DNA of 64,000 nucleotides from Allomesorhizobium camelthorni (GCF_011045125.1 NZ_JAAKZF010000006.1:62001-126000); one strand, 5' to 3'. Shown: positions 18,267 through 27,983, counted from the stretch's first letter. Numbers and translations: made by a program. The notes: generated by a model not told the origin, from the letters alone.

Positions 18267-19712
18267 TTGAACATCCCGCAACAGGACGTCGTCGTGCCGC
18301 TGCACGCATTGGAGCCGCAAGCGTCCCATTGGCGCGAGGTGCTGATGGTGCTCCCAGCCGCCATCTACACCACCGACATGTCCGGCAGGATCACCTTCTA
18401 CAACGAGGCCGCCGCCGAGCTTTGGGGCCATCGCCCGCGCATCGGCCAGGACGAATGGTGCGGCTCGTGGCGGCTTCGCTGGCCGGACGGCACGCCGATG
18501 AAGCATGAGGAATGCCCGATGGCCGTGGCGCTGCGCGAAGAGCGTGAGGTCCGGGGCAGCGAGGCCATAGCCGAACGTCCGGACGGCACGCGTGTTCCCT
18601 TCCTGGCTTTTCCGACCCCCTTGCGCGATCGATCGGGCAAAATGATCGGCGCCCTGAACATGCTGGTCGATCTCAGCACCCAGAAAAAGCGCGAGGAGAG
18701 CCAGCAACTGCTGTCGGCCATCGTCGAATCGTCGGACGACGCAATTGTCAGCAAGGATCTGGGCGGCATCATCAGAAGCTGGAACAAGGGGGCTGAGCGG
18801 CTCTTCGGCTATACGGCGCGGGAAACGATCGGCAAGCCCATCACAATGCTGATCCCCGAGGACCGGCAGAACGAGGAACCGGGCATCATCGAGCGCATCC
18901 GCAAGGGCGAGCGGGTCGATCATTATGAGACGGTCCGTCTCCGCAAGGACGGCTCGAAGGTCTCCATTTCGCTGACCGTGTCGCCGATCAAGGATTCCAC
19001 CGGTCGCGTTATCGGCGCGTCGAAGATCGCGAGGGACATCAGCGAGCGCAAGGAAAGCCAGCATCGCATTCTGATGCTGATGCGCGAGGTCAATCACCGG
19101 GTGAAGAACCAGTATGCGGTGATCCTGTCGATGATCCGGGAGACCAGCAAGAGGTCGCGGGATTCGCTCGAATTCGAGAAGCAGGTGCGCAACCGGATCA
19201 TGGCGCTTGCCCGTTCGCACGATCTTCTGGTGCTGGCCGAATGGCGCGGCGCCACCGTGTTCGAATTGTTGCTCGCGCAGGTGAAGCCGTTCGGCAACGA
19301 GGACTGCATCACCATGTCGGGGCCGTCGATCGTGCTGCAGCCGAATGCCGTCCAGTATCTGGGCATCGCCTTCCACGAACTGGCGACCAACTCTGCCAAA
19401 TACGGCGCCCTTTCAGCCTTCGGCGGAACCATCAAGGTTGAATGGACGCTCGAACGCGACAGCGAGGGCAAGAAGAGTTTTTGCCTCTCCTGGGCCGAAC
19501 TCGGCGGTCCGGCCGTCGCCGAGGTCACCGAGCATGGCTTCGGCAAGATCGTGTTGGAAAAGGTGACCCCTACGGCGCTGGGCGGCGTGGGCGCCGTGAC
19601 CTATGCGCCCGACGGGGTGACATGGACGCTGCGCGCGCCGATGACCTATCTCGAAGCTTCGGCCGAAGATGATGAGCGCGGGCCCGAACTGATAGCCGCC
19701 GCACTTTCCTAG
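18267..19712 (+). CDS. PAS-domain HWE-family sensor histidine kinase
   Basis: 481 aa. The TTG at 18267 was chosen because GGGGAGA lies 6 bases upstream; the frame is open to 18237. Two PAS domains occupy roughly residues 20-140 and 145-265 (the second begins LLSAIVESSDDAIVSKD and ends in a PAC motif, ASKIARDISERKESQ). The kinase core has the HWE/HisKA_2-type phosphoacceptor in REVNHRVKNQYAVI, an N box in FHELATNSAKYGALS and the SWAE element. There is no transmembrane segment, so it is a soluble sensor. HWE kinases often act with response regulators of the general stress response; no partner gene is adjacent. Confidence 0.88.
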   Translation: MNIPQQDVVVPLHALEPQASHWREVLMVLPAAIYTTDMSGRITFYNEAAAELWGHRPRIGQDEWCGSWRLRWPDGTPMKHEECPMAVALREEREVRGSEAIAERPDGTRVPFLAFPTPLRDRSGKMIGALNMLVDLSTQKKREESQQLLSAIVESSDDAIVSKDLGGIIRSWNKGAERLFGYTARETIGKPITMLIPEDRQNEEPGIIERIRKGERVDHYETVRLRKDGSKVSISLTVSPIKDSTGRVIGASKIARDISERKESQHRILMLMREVNHRVKNQYAVILSMIRETSKRSRDSLEFEKQVRNRIMALARSHDLLVLAEWRGATVFELLLAQVKPFGNEDCITMSGPSIVLQPNAVQYLGIAFHELATNSAKYGALSAFGGTIKVEWTLERDSEGKKSFCLSWAELGGPAVAEVTEHGFGKIVLEKVTPTALGGVGAVTYAPDGVTWTLRAPMTYLEASAEDDERGPELIAAALS

Positions 19713-19839
19713 AGCCGGTCTGAATCGCCCTGCGAAAAAATTTCGAGCGCCGTGTCGGCATTCGGCGCTGCCCTTCGTCCTTGGGGTATCGACAGAGCAG
19801 GCCGGTCAGCGGACCTGCGAAGCCAAGGAGACCGACACC

Positions 19840-20766
19840 ATGAAATCCACGCTGATCGCCCTCATCGCTTCCGCGGCGGCCTTGCTCGCCGTGCCGGCCG
19901 TCGCCGAGGAGGCCAGGAAGGCCGAAACCGTCGCGCCGGCAAAGGCCGGCCATGCCGAAATTAACGGCGTCAATTACTACTACGAGATCCGCGGCGAGGG
20001 CGAGCCGCTGCTGCTTCTGCATGGCGGACTGGGCTCGATCGACATGTTCGGCCCCGTACTGCCTGCGCTTTCTGAAGGCCGGCAGGTGATCGCGGTCGAC
20101 CTCCACGGCCATGGCCGCACGGCGCTCGGGAGCCGCGACATCAGCCTCCCCGATATCGGCGACGATCTGGCGGCCCTGCTCGACGAACTCGGCTACGAAA
20201 AGGTCGACGTGCTGGGCTATTCGTTCGGGGGCGGGGCGGCCTTCCGGCTCGCGGTGCAGCATCCCGAGGCGGTGCGGCGGCTGGCGCTGGTTTCGGCCGG
20301 CTTCTCCGACGACGGCTTTTATCCCGAGATAAAGGCGCAGCAGGTGCAACTCACCGGGGCGGCGGCGGAGTTCATGAAGGAAACGCCCATGTACGCCTCC
20401 TATGTCGCGGTGGCGCCGAAGCCGGAGGATTTTCCGAAACTACTCGATCAGATGGGCAATCTGATGCGCAAGCCCTATGACTGGTCGGCGGACGTGTCCA
20501 AGCTCAAGATGCCGGTCATGCTGGTGTTCGGCGACAGCGACATGTACCGGCCCGAGCATGTGATCAAATTCTACCAGCTGCTCGGCGGCGGGCTGAAGGA
20601 TGCCGGCTGGATGCGCGAGAACCTGTCGCAGAACCGGCTGGCGATCATTCCGAACCGTACCCATTACGACGTCTTCTTCGCGCCGGAACTGGCCGGCGCC
20701 GTGCTTCCCTTCCTGAACGGCGAGACTGCGGTGAAGAGCTGGGACGAGCTGGTGGCCGGAAAATAG
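19840..20766 (+). CDS. Exported alpha/beta hydrolase
   Basis: 308 aa. A signal peptide spans about residues 1-23 (ALLAVPAVAEE). The hydrolase domain has LLLLHGGLGS (oxyanion region), VDLHGHGRT, the nucleophile elbow GYSFGGGAAF and a C-terminal His in PNRTHYDVFFAPE. VFGDSDMYRPEHV supplies the acid. It is probably periplasmic. The substrate is unknown; the fold covers esterases, lactonases and haloperoxidase-like enzymes. It ends at a hairpin shared with the convergent acylphosphatase gene. Confidence 0.85.
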   Translation: MKSTLIALIASAAALLAVPAVAEEARKAETVAPAKAGHAEINGVNYYYEIRGEGEPLLLLHGGLGSIDMFGPVLPALSEGRQVIAVDLHGHGRTALGSRDISLPDIGDDLAALLDELGYEKVDVLGYSFGGGAAFRLAVQHPEAVRRLALVSAGFSDDGFYPEIKAQQVQLTGAAAEFMKETPMYASYVAVAPKPEDFPKLLDQMGNLMRKPYDWSADVSKLKMPVMLVFGDSDMYRPEHVIKFYQLLGGGLKDAGWMRENLSQNRLAIIPNRTHYDVFFAPELAGAVLPFLNGETAVKSWDELVAGK

Positions 20767-20786
20767 CGATCGGGCAGTGAATGTTT

Positions 20787-20824
20787 TGGCCGGCGAGGCT
20801 TTGGCTTTGCCGGCCATTTGTTTG
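20787..20824 (+). terminator. Hairpin between convergent genes
   Basis: TGGCCGGC (20787-20794) pairs with GCCGGCCA (20809-20816) around a 14-base loop and is followed by TTTGTTTG. It lies between the stops of the hydrolase (+) and acylphosphatase (-) genes and likely ends the hydrolase transcript. Confidence 0.6.
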
Positions 20825-20833
20825 CGCGAACAC

Positions 20834-21130
20834 CTATCCGGTGATCCGGAAACCGGCGGAGGCCTGGTCCGGATCGGCGCTTTCGGAAACGACGCCGGAA
20901 ACCGAAGCGCCCCGCGGCCCCTTCCAGAACCGGGCGAGCATAGCCGACACGGCGGTCTCCGGCCCGGCGATCAGCGCCTTCACCGATCCGTCGGCCTCGT
21001 TGCGGACCCAGCCGGACAGCCCCAGCCTTTCGGCCTCCTCAAGCGTCCATATACGGAAGCTCACGCCCTGCACCCTGCCGCTGATCCGGACCAGCATCGC
21101 CTTGCGTTCACCCTGCACCGCGGCCTCCAT
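20834..21130 (-). CDS. Acylphosphatase
   Basis: 98 aa from the ATG at 21130; a shorter form from 21097 (87 aa) is equally like the family. It has the two acylphosphatase signatures: GRVQGVSFR with the catalytic Arg, and [11 protein letters not shown] with the catalytic Asn. The usual family length is 90-100 aa. It hydrolyses acyl-phosphates such as acetyl phosphate in the cytosol. The family's usual GRVQGVGFR reads VSFR here, a minor change. Confidence 0.88.
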   Translation of the reverse strand: MEAAVQGERKAMLVRISGRVQGVSFRIWTLEEAERLGLSGWVRNEADGSVKALIAGPETAVSAMLARFWKGPRGASVSGVVSESADPDQASAGFRITG

Positions 21131-21396
21131 GCGCCTCTGCTTGCAAATCTGGCGCATGATGGGCGGAATGCAACGGGCATTGCCGGCCAGTTGCCGGTGC
21201 CGACCGGCGGGTGTATTCTTTCCACTGATAGGGCCGTCCCGAAAAAGAGGGCGGCCATTCGGCCAGCCGGCGAAAACGGCGAGGAACTGGCCAAGGCGCG
21301 GCACGGTCTCCTGCGACCATTCCCGCGCAATTTCCCCGCCGCTGCTTTCGCCCGCCCGGCCGCCTTGCAGCGAGCCAACCGCGAAAGGAAACGGCC

Positions 21397-21861
21397 ATGG
21401 GTATAGCGATGACAATGCAGGAATATCTCGAGGACAACCACGTGCCGTACGACGTCGCCCGGCACAGCAAGACCGGTTCGTCGGCGATGACCGCCGAGGC
21501 GAGCCACGTGCCCGGCAATGCGCTGGCCAAGGGCGTGGTGCTGAAATGGGACAGCGGCTACCTGCTCGCCGTGGTTCCCGCTTCGCGCCAGGTCGATCTC
21601 GCCAAGATCGGCGAAATCGTCGGCGAGCGGGTCGAACTCGCCACCGAGGAAGAAGCCAGCGCGCTGTTCCCCGATTGCGACACTGGCGCCGTGCCGATCT
21701 TCGGAGCGCCCTATCGGGTAGCCAGCGTGGTGGACGAGGGGCTCGAGCGCCGCGGCGATATCTACTTCGAGGGTGGCGACCACCGCACGCTCGTGCATGT
21801 CTCGGGCAACGGCTTCGAGCGTCTGATGTACGGCATGCCGCACGGTCGCATCAGCGGCTGA
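21397..21861 (+). CDS. YbaK/ProX-type aminoacyl-tRNA deacylase domain protein
   Basis: 154 aa, ATG at 21397 preceded by AAAGGAAA. The YbaK/EbsC domain covers nearly the whole protein: [22 protein letters not shown], then [21 protein letters not shown] with the Lys used by trans-editing enzymes, and [19 protein letters not shown]. Members clear mischarged tRNAs (Cys-tRNAPro, Ala-tRNAPro). Which tRNA is edited here cannot be told. Confidence 0.82.
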   Translation: MGIAMTMQEYLEDNHVPYDVARHSKTGSSAMTAEASHVPGNALAKGVVLKWDSGYLLAVVPASRQVDLAKIGEIVGERVELATEEEASALFPDCDTGAVPIFGAPYRVASVVDEGLERRGDIYFEGGDHRTLVHVSGNGFERLMYGMPHGRISG

Positions 21862-21964
21862 GGCGAACTTTTTTCGCCGCGACATCGGATCGTCATCGTA
21901 GCGACATTGGCGCGCCATCATCGCCGCCCTATCTAAGGTGCGGGCGGCGATCGAGGAGCGACAG

Positions 21965-22162
21965 ATGACCGAGACCAGGGACACACTGGACGAACTGTTG
22001 AGCGATCCGCTGATCAAGCTGGTCATGGAACGCGACCGCGTGCGCCCGGACGAGGTGCGCATGCTGCTCGAACAGGCGCGCCGCCGGGCGGACCGCAAGC
22101 CCTTTGTTCCGCCTGCCCATGTGATCGCCAAAGCATCCCTGCAGCAAGGATGGTGCGTGTAG
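21965..22162 (+). CDS. Small protein of unknown function
   Basis: 65 aa from an ATG with GGAGCGAC just upstream. The sequence is charged and mostly helical in appearance (LDELLSDPLIKLVMERDRV, EVRMLLEQARRRAD). There is no signal peptide or Cys cluster. I do not recognise a family. The good ribosome site and coding-like codon use support it being real. Confidence 0.6.
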   Translation: MTETRDTLDELLSDPLIKLVMERDRVRPDEVRMLLEQARRRADRKPFVPPAHVIAKASLQQGWCV

Positions 22163-22412
22163 CGGCAGGCACCCACGGTACAGGCTTAAACAAAACTCCC
22201 GACATTGGGGTGCGCAGGCGCCAAGCAGGTCAAGCACTTCCGCACTGACTCTGATCCGCTTCACCGCCGCCATCTATGGCGACGGAAGCGTCCGCGCCAT
22301 CGTTAACCGGTGCGGAAACTTTGGATTCAATCTTTCTTGGTAATCTCCCGTTAGTGAAATCGTCTCCGCTGGCGTCCGCCTTCGGTCTCAATTGTTTTGC
22401 GTACGGGTCCAA

Positions 22413-23399
22413 ATGCGTTCGACAGCCATCGTCGCCTCCCTCCTCGCATGCCTTGGCATTGCCGGATGCACATCGAGTTCCGGCGTCGACGGCCTGGCGC
22501 CGTCGCTCGAAACCACCAGCTCGATCCCGAGACCCGATGCGGCCGTGCCGCAGGCCGATGTGGGGACTGCCGCTCCGGCAGAGGCTGTCGTGCAAACCGC
22601 GCAGGTGGAGGAGGTCGCCGAGCCCGCCGAACCTGAAGTGACGCCGATCGCGCTGGTCGCGGTGCCGAAGCCGGCTTTGCGCGAAGCGCCCTATGCCGGC
22701 GGAAAAATCCACCGCCACCGGTTCCGCGACGCCAAGCCGATCAATTTCGGCAAAAGGTCGCCGACGAAGCTCGCGGTGCACGGCGTCGACGTCTCGCGCT
22801 GGCAGCGCGAGATCGACTGGCCGAAACTCCGGTCGCAGGGCGCGAATTTCGCCTACATCAAGGCGACCGACGGCGGCGACCATCTCGACCCGATGTTCAG
22901 GAAGAATTGGCGTGCGGCGGGCGAGGCGGGTCTGAGGCGAGGGGCCTACCACTTCTTCTACTGGTGCCGCACCGCCGGCGAGCAGGCCGACTGGTTCATC
23001 CGCAACGTGCCCAAGGTCGCCGGCGCGCTGCCGCCGGTGATCGACGTCGAATGGAACGGCGATTCCAAAAACTGCAGGAAGCGTCCGTCGCGCGCGAAAG
23101 TGCTGGAGAAGATGCAGGTCTTCATGGACAGGCTCGAGGCGCATTACGGCCAGCGGCCGATCATCTACACCGCGCCAGACTTCTACCGCGACAATTTGAG
23201 GGGCGCATTTCCGGACCATCCGTTCTGGCTGCGCTCGGTGGCGGCGCACCCGGCTAAAGTCTATCCCGGCCGCAAGTGGGTGTTCTGGCAATATTCGGGA
23301 TCCGGGCTTTCGCATGGCGTGCAGGGCCGCATCGATCTCAACGTGTTCCATGGCGACGAAAGCAAGTGGCGGGCCTGGGTGGGGCAGAACGCCGGGTAG
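22413..23399 (+). CDS. Lipoprotein with glycoside hydrolase family 25 (lysozyme-like) domain
   Basis: 328 aa from the ATG at 22413. Residues 1-19 form a lipoprotein signal with the lipobox IAGC. A Pro/Ala-rich linker runs to about residue 125. The GH25 domain then shows GVDVSRWQREIDWPKL, FAYIKATDGGDHLDP, YHFFYWC, PVIDVEWNGDS (catalytic acidic pair) and IIYTAPDFY. It cleaves the MurNAc-GlcNAc bond of peptidoglycan. The lipid anchor would hold it in the envelope facing the cell wall. Confidence 0.88.
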   Translation: MRSTAIVASLLACLGIAGCTSSSGVDGLAPSLETTSSIPRPDAAVPQADVGTAAPAEAVVQTAQVEEVAEPAEPEVTPIALVAVPKPALREAPYAGGKIHRHRFRDAKPINFGKRSPTKLAVHGVDVSRWQREIDWPKLRSQGANFAYIKATDGGDHLDPMFRKNWRAAGEAGLRRGAYHFFYWCRTAGEQADWFIRNVPKVAGALPPVIDVEWNGDSKNCRKRPSRAKVLEKMQVFMDRLEAHYGQRPIIYTAPDFYRDNLRGAFPDHPFWLRSVAAHPAKVYPGRKWVFWQYSGSGLSHGVQGRIDLNVFHGDESKWRAWVGQNAG

Positions 23400-23773
23400 G
23401 GGCTCGGTTTCACCGGCTGGCGCTTCTCGCCGACCTTTATCTCCCCGCGAGCCGGCCCCCGCCATGGCTCCGGACGTTTCGTCATTCGCCAAATCGTTGG
23501 TTTCCGCCGCCTTCGGCGACCGTTTCTCACCCGCCTGCGATTTCTCTGTCCGCGCCCGTTTCGCTGCGCCTCTCCAGCCTTGCGGCTTTCGCGTCGCCCG
23601 TGTTCGTCCAGCACGTGGGTCGCGCCGGATGCAAGCGTGTTGCCACCTCCACAACGCAAGCGCGTGCGACATCCTGGGCTCTTGCCGAAAGTTTAAGCAG
23701 CCTTCAAGCTGCACAAAAAGTAGACAGCTTGGGAGAGTCGCCTCGGGAAATCACCACGCCAGAGGAAAAGCTT
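23400..23773. other. Intergenic stretch without a supported gene
   Basis: About 370 bases between the GH25 gene and the next small gene. Open frames cross it on both strands, but their composition (strings of Arg, Ser and Pro) looks non-coding and none has family resemblance. I see no RNA gene or repeat. A promoter for the downstream gene is likely but cannot be placed with confidence. Confidence 0.5.
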
Positions 23774-24130
23774 ATGTTCAACTTGGAAAAGACGCCTTCC
23801 CATTTCGCATTCGCCCTCGCGGCCACGCTTTCCGCGCCGATTTTCGCCGCGTCTCCCGCCCGCGCGCATGAAGCGCTGCCCACCGCCGCAAGGCCGCTGG
23901 GGTGGGCCTACCCCTACTCCTGCTGCTCGGGCATCGACTGCCGCCAAGTCAGCGCGAGGGCGATCAGCGAGCGGCCTGAGGGCTACGTGATCAACAATAC
24001 CGGCGAGGTCGTTGCCTACAATGACAGCCGCGTGAAGAATTCGCCCGACGGCGTTTACCACTGGTGCTCGGTGGCCGGCGCCAGTGACAGCCGCACCATC
24101 TGCCTGTTCGTGCCGCCGAAGGGGTACTGA
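23774..24130 (+). CDS. Small exported protein of unknown function
   Basis: 118 aa, ATG preceded by AGAGGAAAAG. Signal peptide to about residue 32 (FAASPARAHE). The mature part has four Cys (CCSGIDC, HWC, ICLF) likely forming two disulfides, and aromatic motifs GWAYPYSCC and VYHWCSVAG. Proteins of this kind are common in Hyphomicrobiales but have no assigned role. Probably periplasmic. Confidence 0.75.
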   Translation: MFNLEKTPSHFAFALAATLSAPIFAASPARAHEALPTAARPLGWAYPYSCCSGIDCRQVSARAISERPEGYVINNTGEVVAYNDSRVKNSPDGVYHWCSVAGASDSRTICLFVPPKGY

Positions 24131-24228
24131 TTAGCCTGGCCGAACGCGACGTATTCCCCCTTTCCCTTGAGAGAGAAGGTGTCGCCGCAGGCAGCGGGGT
24201 GTTGGACGAAAGCCGTCAAAAACGACCG

Positions 24229-24411
24229 CTAAACAGGAGTGCAGGTCATGCCATTGCGCTGGGCGTTGGCAACGCAATCGGCGCGGTTCGAATAGCCTTG
24301 CGTCGATGCTCCGACGATCCGGCCATTGGAGGCGGTGCGCCGCCAGCGGTAACCGTCGGTCCCGTAGTAGATTTCCCAGGTGTCGCCGTTTCTGTCCGTG
24401 CAGGATGCCAT
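24229..24411 (-). CDS. YegP/DUF1508-like small protein
   Basis: 60 aa. The stretch YYGTDGYRWRRTASNGRIVG followed by STQGYSN...ADCVAN is the DUF1508 (YegP) pattern: a Trp/Arg strand, N-G-x-I-V turn and S-x-GY. Family members are small beta-alpha proteins, usually in tandem repeats; here there is one copy. Function unknown. Confidence 0.65.
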   Translation of the reverse strand: MASCTDRNGDTWEIYYGTDGYRWRRTASNGRIVGASTQGYSNRADCVANAQRNGMTCTPV

Positions 24412-24670
24412 GGCCCAGCCCTTTCTTGATGCAACGTCAGGCGTAGGCGATTCGCCGCCGGCCCTCTACGAACCCGCTGCAACTTGAGCGTGCCGCATGG
24501 GGCGCGTGCGGTTGCATGAGTCCCGACGTGTGATTTTTCGTGCACGCAGCACACAGTTGCGAGCTTGTTCCGCAGCGTTGGCGCATCCGGATTGCCCGAC
24601 CTACATCATTGCAGTCGACGGGCCGTTGGCCCATCTATCCCTGACTTGATCTACAACCGAGTGCGAGCCA

Positions 24671-25534
24671 ATGACCGAATACACCCCTCCGAAAGTATGG
24701 ACCTGGAACAAGCCGAGCGGCGGCGCCTTCGCCAGCATCAACCGCCCGATTGCCGGGCCGACGCATGAGAAGGAACTGCCGGTGGGCAAGCATCCGCTGC
24801 AGCTCTATTCGCTCGGGACGCCGAACGGGGTCAAAGTCACCATCATGCTGGAGGAGCTTCTGGAAGCCGGCTATAGCGGGGCGGAGTACGACGCCTGGCT
24901 GATCCGCATCAACGACGGCGACCAGTTCGGCAGCGGCTTCGTCGAAATCAATCCCAACTCCAAGATCCCGGCGCTGATGGACCGCAGCGGGCCGACGCCG
25001 ATCCGCGTCTTCGAATCCGGCGCGATCCTGGTCCATCTCGCCGAAAAGTTCGGCGCTTTCCTGCCGACCGAGCAGCCCGCCCGCGCCGAAACGCTCTCCT
25101 GGCTGTTCTGGCAGATGGGCAGCGCGCCGTTCCTCGGCGGCGGCTTCGGCCATTTCTATGCCTATGCCCCGGAGAAGATCGAATATGCGATCAACCGCTA
25201 CGCCATGGAGACCAAGCGCCAGCTCGACGTGCTCGACCGGCGGCTCGCCGAGACGGAATTTGTCGCGGGCAGCGAATACACCATCGCCGACATGGCGATC
25301 TGGCCCTGGTATGGCGGCATGGTGAAGGGCTGGCAGTACGAGGCCGGCGAGTTCCTGTCGGTGCAGGAATACAAGAACCTGCTGCGCTGGGCCGACCAGC
25401 TCCATGCGCGGCCGGCCGTGAAGCGCGGCCGCATGGTCAACCGCACCAGCGGCGACCCGGCGGGCCAACTGCGCGAGCGCCACGACGCCAGCGATTTCGA
25501 GACGAATACGCAGGACAAGATCGCGGCGGAGTGA
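24671..25534 (+). CDS. Glutathione transferase of the YghU type
   Basis: 287 aa. The N-terminal extension (TPPKVWTWNKPSGGAFASINRPIAG) is typical of YghU. The thioredoxin-fold domain has LYSLGTPNGVKVTIMLEEL and the Gly-binding INPNSKIPAL...FESGAILVHLAEK. The C-terminal helical domain has EYTIADMAIWPWYGG. In E. coli, YghU is a disulfide-bond reductase active with organic hydroperoxides and bound to two glutathiones. The next gene starts at or just after this stop. Confidence 0.9.
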   Translation: MTEYTPPKVWTWNKPSGGAFASINRPIAGPTHEKELPVGKHPLQLYSLGTPNGVKVTIMLEELLEAGYSGAEYDAWLIRINDGDQFGSGFVEINPNSKIPALMDRSGPTPIRVFESGAILVHLAEKFGAFLPTEQPARAETLSWLFWQMGSAPFLGGGFGHFYAYAPEKIEYAINRYAMETKRQLDVLDRRLAETEFVAGSEYTIADMAIWPWYGGMVKGWQYEAGEFLSVQEYKNLLRWADQLHARPAVKRGRMVNRTSGDPAGQLRERHDASDFETNTQDKIAAE

Positions 25535-25545
25535 GGGCATCCGAT

Positions 25546-25956
25546 ATGTTCCGGGGCTTCCCGCCAAGGGCTCTGGCGCTTGTGCCTGCGCTGCTGCTTG
25601 CCGCGGCAACCCAGCCGCTCGCGCAAGAATGCTGCGACCCCGCCGGGCCGTTCCGGCTCGGCGAGGGCTATGCCGACCAGCCGGCTAACTGCGAGACCAT
25701 CGGCAGCTGGGTGGAGCGCGCGCCGCAGGTCGACGCGCGCATCACGATGTCGGTCCGCGGCGCGCTGTCGGCGGTCGAGTCCGACGGCGCGCTCGCCTAT
25801 CTCGTAATGTGCGCGGAGCCGGACGTACGGGTGTTGTGCGTGACCTACAGCACTAACGACATGCAGCCGGGCGACGTCGTTCTTTTCGCCGGCGGCTATT
25901 CGCGCGTTGGCGAAGAGCAGGTGATGCTCGATCCGTGCCTGGCTTCGAGGGAGTAG
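25546..25956 (+). CDS. Small exported protein of unknown function
   Basis: 136 aa from the ATG at 25546; a GTG at 25531, overlapping the GST stop, is an alternative. Signal peptide ALALVPALLLAAATQPLAQE. The mature part has six Cys (ECCD, NCE, MCAE, LCVT, PCLA), which suggests a disulfide-stabilised periplasmic domain. No family recognised. Likely cotranscribed with the GST. Confidence 0.7.
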   Translation: MFRGFPPRALALVPALLLAAATQPLAQECCDPAGPFRLGEGYADQPANCETIGSWVERAPQVDARITMSVRGALSAVESDGALAYLVMCAEPDVRVLCVTYSTNDMQPGDVVLFAGGYSRVGEEQVMLDPCLASRE

Positions 25957-26128
25957 CGGATTTTTCGCGAAGCTGGGCCAGGGATTCGTCCGTTACTTCC
26001 TGCCGCTCGCCGCTTTGAGTTCCTCTTATGGGAATTCAAGGTGGCCAGGAAGCGGCCGATAGGAACCTTGGGTGCATTGTTGGGAGGGGTTGGCGAGTCT
26101 AAATGTCGCGCTTTGACGACGCAGCGAC

Positions 26129-26470
26129 ATGCAGACTTCGCGAAAACCTGACGATCATGACAGGGCCAAGGGCCGGGAGCTTGCGCGGTTGAGAAAGGCG
26201 TCCGGCCTGTCTCAGGAACAGCTCGCTACGCGGCTCGGCATCTCGCCAAAGCAGTTCGGCAAATATGAGCGGGGCCAAAGCCGCATTCCAGCCGGTCGCT
26301 ACGAAGCGGCAATGGCGATCCTGCGCGAATATGGCAGCCTAGTCGGCGGCTTTTCGGAAGGCCAGGCGCCGTATGCCTTTCCCGCCGCGGCCAAGGACAC
26401 GTTGCTGCGGACGTTGCATGAGCTTCTGGATCGTTTGAAGCTTTGCATCGATGTCTTGGAGAGGCTCTAG
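26129..26470 (+). CDS. XRE-family helix-turn-helix regulator
   Basis: 113 aa. HTH_3 domain at about residues 15-70: LARLRKASGLSQEQLATRLG and ISPKQFGKYERGQSRIPAGR, with the recognition helix around SPKQFGKYE. The C-terminal tail, LHELLDRLKLCIDVLERL, is an amphipathic helix that could dimerise. It stands alone; target unknown. Confidence 0.85.
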   Translation: MQTSRKPDDHDRAKGRELARLRKASGLSQEQLATRLGISPKQFGKYERGQSRIPAGRYEAAMAILREYGSLVGGFSEGQAPYAFPAAAKDTLLRTLHELLDRLKLCIDVLERL

Positions 26471-26909
26471 GCGTCTGGCGTTACGTTTTTTCAGAATCGA
26501 TGGTTAAGGCTGGACCACGCCAGGGGTGCTGGGGTGCGGGTATGAAATGAACCGGATCGCCGACGCCGAAGTGAATGAGCAAGGAACGCCTGGAGAACGT
26601 TCTGCTCGCAACCGGAAGTTTCACAAGCAATGCATCGGTTGCGCAACGCATACTAAAATCACACTGTTGTACATGATGACCTGTTTTGCCGCACTGTGGC
26701 CATTGTACCGCCACGAACCATGATTATTCAGCGGACGCACTGACCGTTCTTCTTGTCTTTTTTCGACGTTGACGGCTCAACGTTGAAATAGACCTGCTCC
26801 AACGCAACTGGGCAGCGACAGGGAACGGGAGGGGGACCTTGGCGTCACTCCAAAAACACGTGAATTCTTTGCTTGCGGGGGCGTTCTCCTTTCGGGGAGC
26901 GGACGGCCT
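26471..26909. other. Intergenic stretch
   Basis: About 440 bases. It contains an imperfect inverted repeat (26762-26772 with 26777-26787, TTCGACGTTGA and TCAACGTTGAA) directly before the SLT gene. It could be an operator or weak hairpin. A 65-codon ORF at 26526-26723 has no ribosome site or family resemblance, so I do not call it. Confidence 0.4.
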
Positions 26910-27983
26910 TTGTCGAAAATAATTGCGGGGCTTGGCTTGGCGGCGACAGTGGCTATCGTGCCGCTGCCGCTCCATTCAGGGGTAATGCCCGGGGGCGTTA
27001 TCGAGGTTGCGCTTTCCACGGTCGTTCCATCCCCTTTGTTGGATTTCCCCTCTGCCGTTCCCGAGTTCGACATCATCGATCCGGATGTCACTGTCCCTCA
27101 ACGCAAGGAAGTCAAAGACGCGCTGGTCGATGCCCTGAAGGACACCGTCTCCATCCTTTCGGAAGGCGCGGAACAGATGGTCGTCGGCATGTCGGTGCAC
27201 GAGTTCGGCGAGTACAAGGTCTCGCAGCACATCGCCGGCGAAATCCTGCGTGCCGCCAAGGACACCCAATTTCCTGCCGACACACTTTTTGCGATCGCCG
27301 AAAAGGAGTCCTCCTTCGACATCAACAACCGTCCGCCCAAAGGATCGGCGCTCGGCCTCATGCAGTTCCTCGACCAGACCTGGCTCGAGGCCGTCAAGAA
27401 ATACGGCGAGGAATTCGGCCTGGGCGACGAGGCGGAGATGATCCTCACCCGCCCCGACGGCGAGCGCGAACACCATTACGTCGAGGACGAGGCCGAAGAG
27501 GACCGTATCCTGGAGCTCAGGCGCGACCCCTATTTGTCGGCGGTGCTTGCGGCCAAGAACCTGCTCGCCGCCAAGGAACGCATCGAAGCCCGCCTCGATA
27601 CGGCTATGGACGAGAGGGATCTCTACCTCCCCCATTTTCTTGGCGCCAACGGCGCAGCAAAGCTCCTATCGAACGCCGAAGAGAAGCCCGATGCCAAGGC
27701 CAGCGAATTCTTCCCCAAGGCGGCGCGGTTCAACGGCGCGATGTTCAAGGCCAAGGGAAAACAGCTCACCGTGGGCCAGTTTCGCCAGCGCATGCGCTCC
27801 TTCATAGAAGCCCGCATCGGCAAATACAGCGATGTCGAGACTCGCGTGAAAGAGGCTGCCCTGTCGCCCTGGACAGCAGCCGACATCGAGAATCTCGTCT
27901 ACGATTTGGGCGAACGGCTGGCTATGGCAATGCAGCGCGAGAAATCACTCAAACGCTGGCTGCGGCAAGATCGACCTACCTGA
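26910..27983 (+). CDS. Exported SLT-type lytic transglycosylase-like protein
   Basis: 357 aa from a TTG at 26910, with GGGGAGCGG about 8 bases upstream. A hydrophobic N-terminus (IIAGLGLAATVAIVPLPL) acts as signal or anchor. The catalytic-type motif is FAIAEKESSFDINNRPPKGSA followed by GLMQFLDQTW, the ES...GLMQ signature of SLT enzymes, with the Glu in KES. A charged region (EAEMILTRPDGEREHHYVEDEAEEDR) separates this from LYLPHFLGANGAAKLL, again typical of transglycosylases. It likely acts on peptidoglycan in the periplasm. Confidence 0.8.
   Translation: MSKIIAGLGLAATVAIVPLPLHSGVMPGGVIEVALSTVVPSPLLDFPSAVPEFDIIDPDVTVPQRKEVKDALVDALKDTVSILSEGAEQMVVGMSVHEFGEYKVSQHIAGEILRAAKDTQFPADTLFAIAEKESSFDINNRPPKGSALGLMQFLDQTWLEAVKKYGEEFGLGDEAEMILTRPDGEREHHYVEDEAEEDRILELRRDPYLSAVLAAKNLLAAKERIEARLDTAMDERDLYLPHFLGANGAAKLLSNAEEKPDAKASEFFPKAARFNGAMFKAKGKQLTVGQFRQRMRSFIEARIGKYSDVETRVKEAALSPWTAADIENLVYDLGERLAMAMQREKSLKRWLRQDRPT

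Noticed and set aside
21841-21886. Hairpin GGCGAA...TTCGCC after the YbaK-type gene
   Set aside because: The T run is in the loop, not after the stem, so it does not look like a working terminator.
23261-23659. 132-codon minus-strand frame across the GH25 gene end and following gap
   Set aside because: Overlaps the well-supported GH25 gene end and has low-complexity Arg/Pro sequence and no ribosome site.
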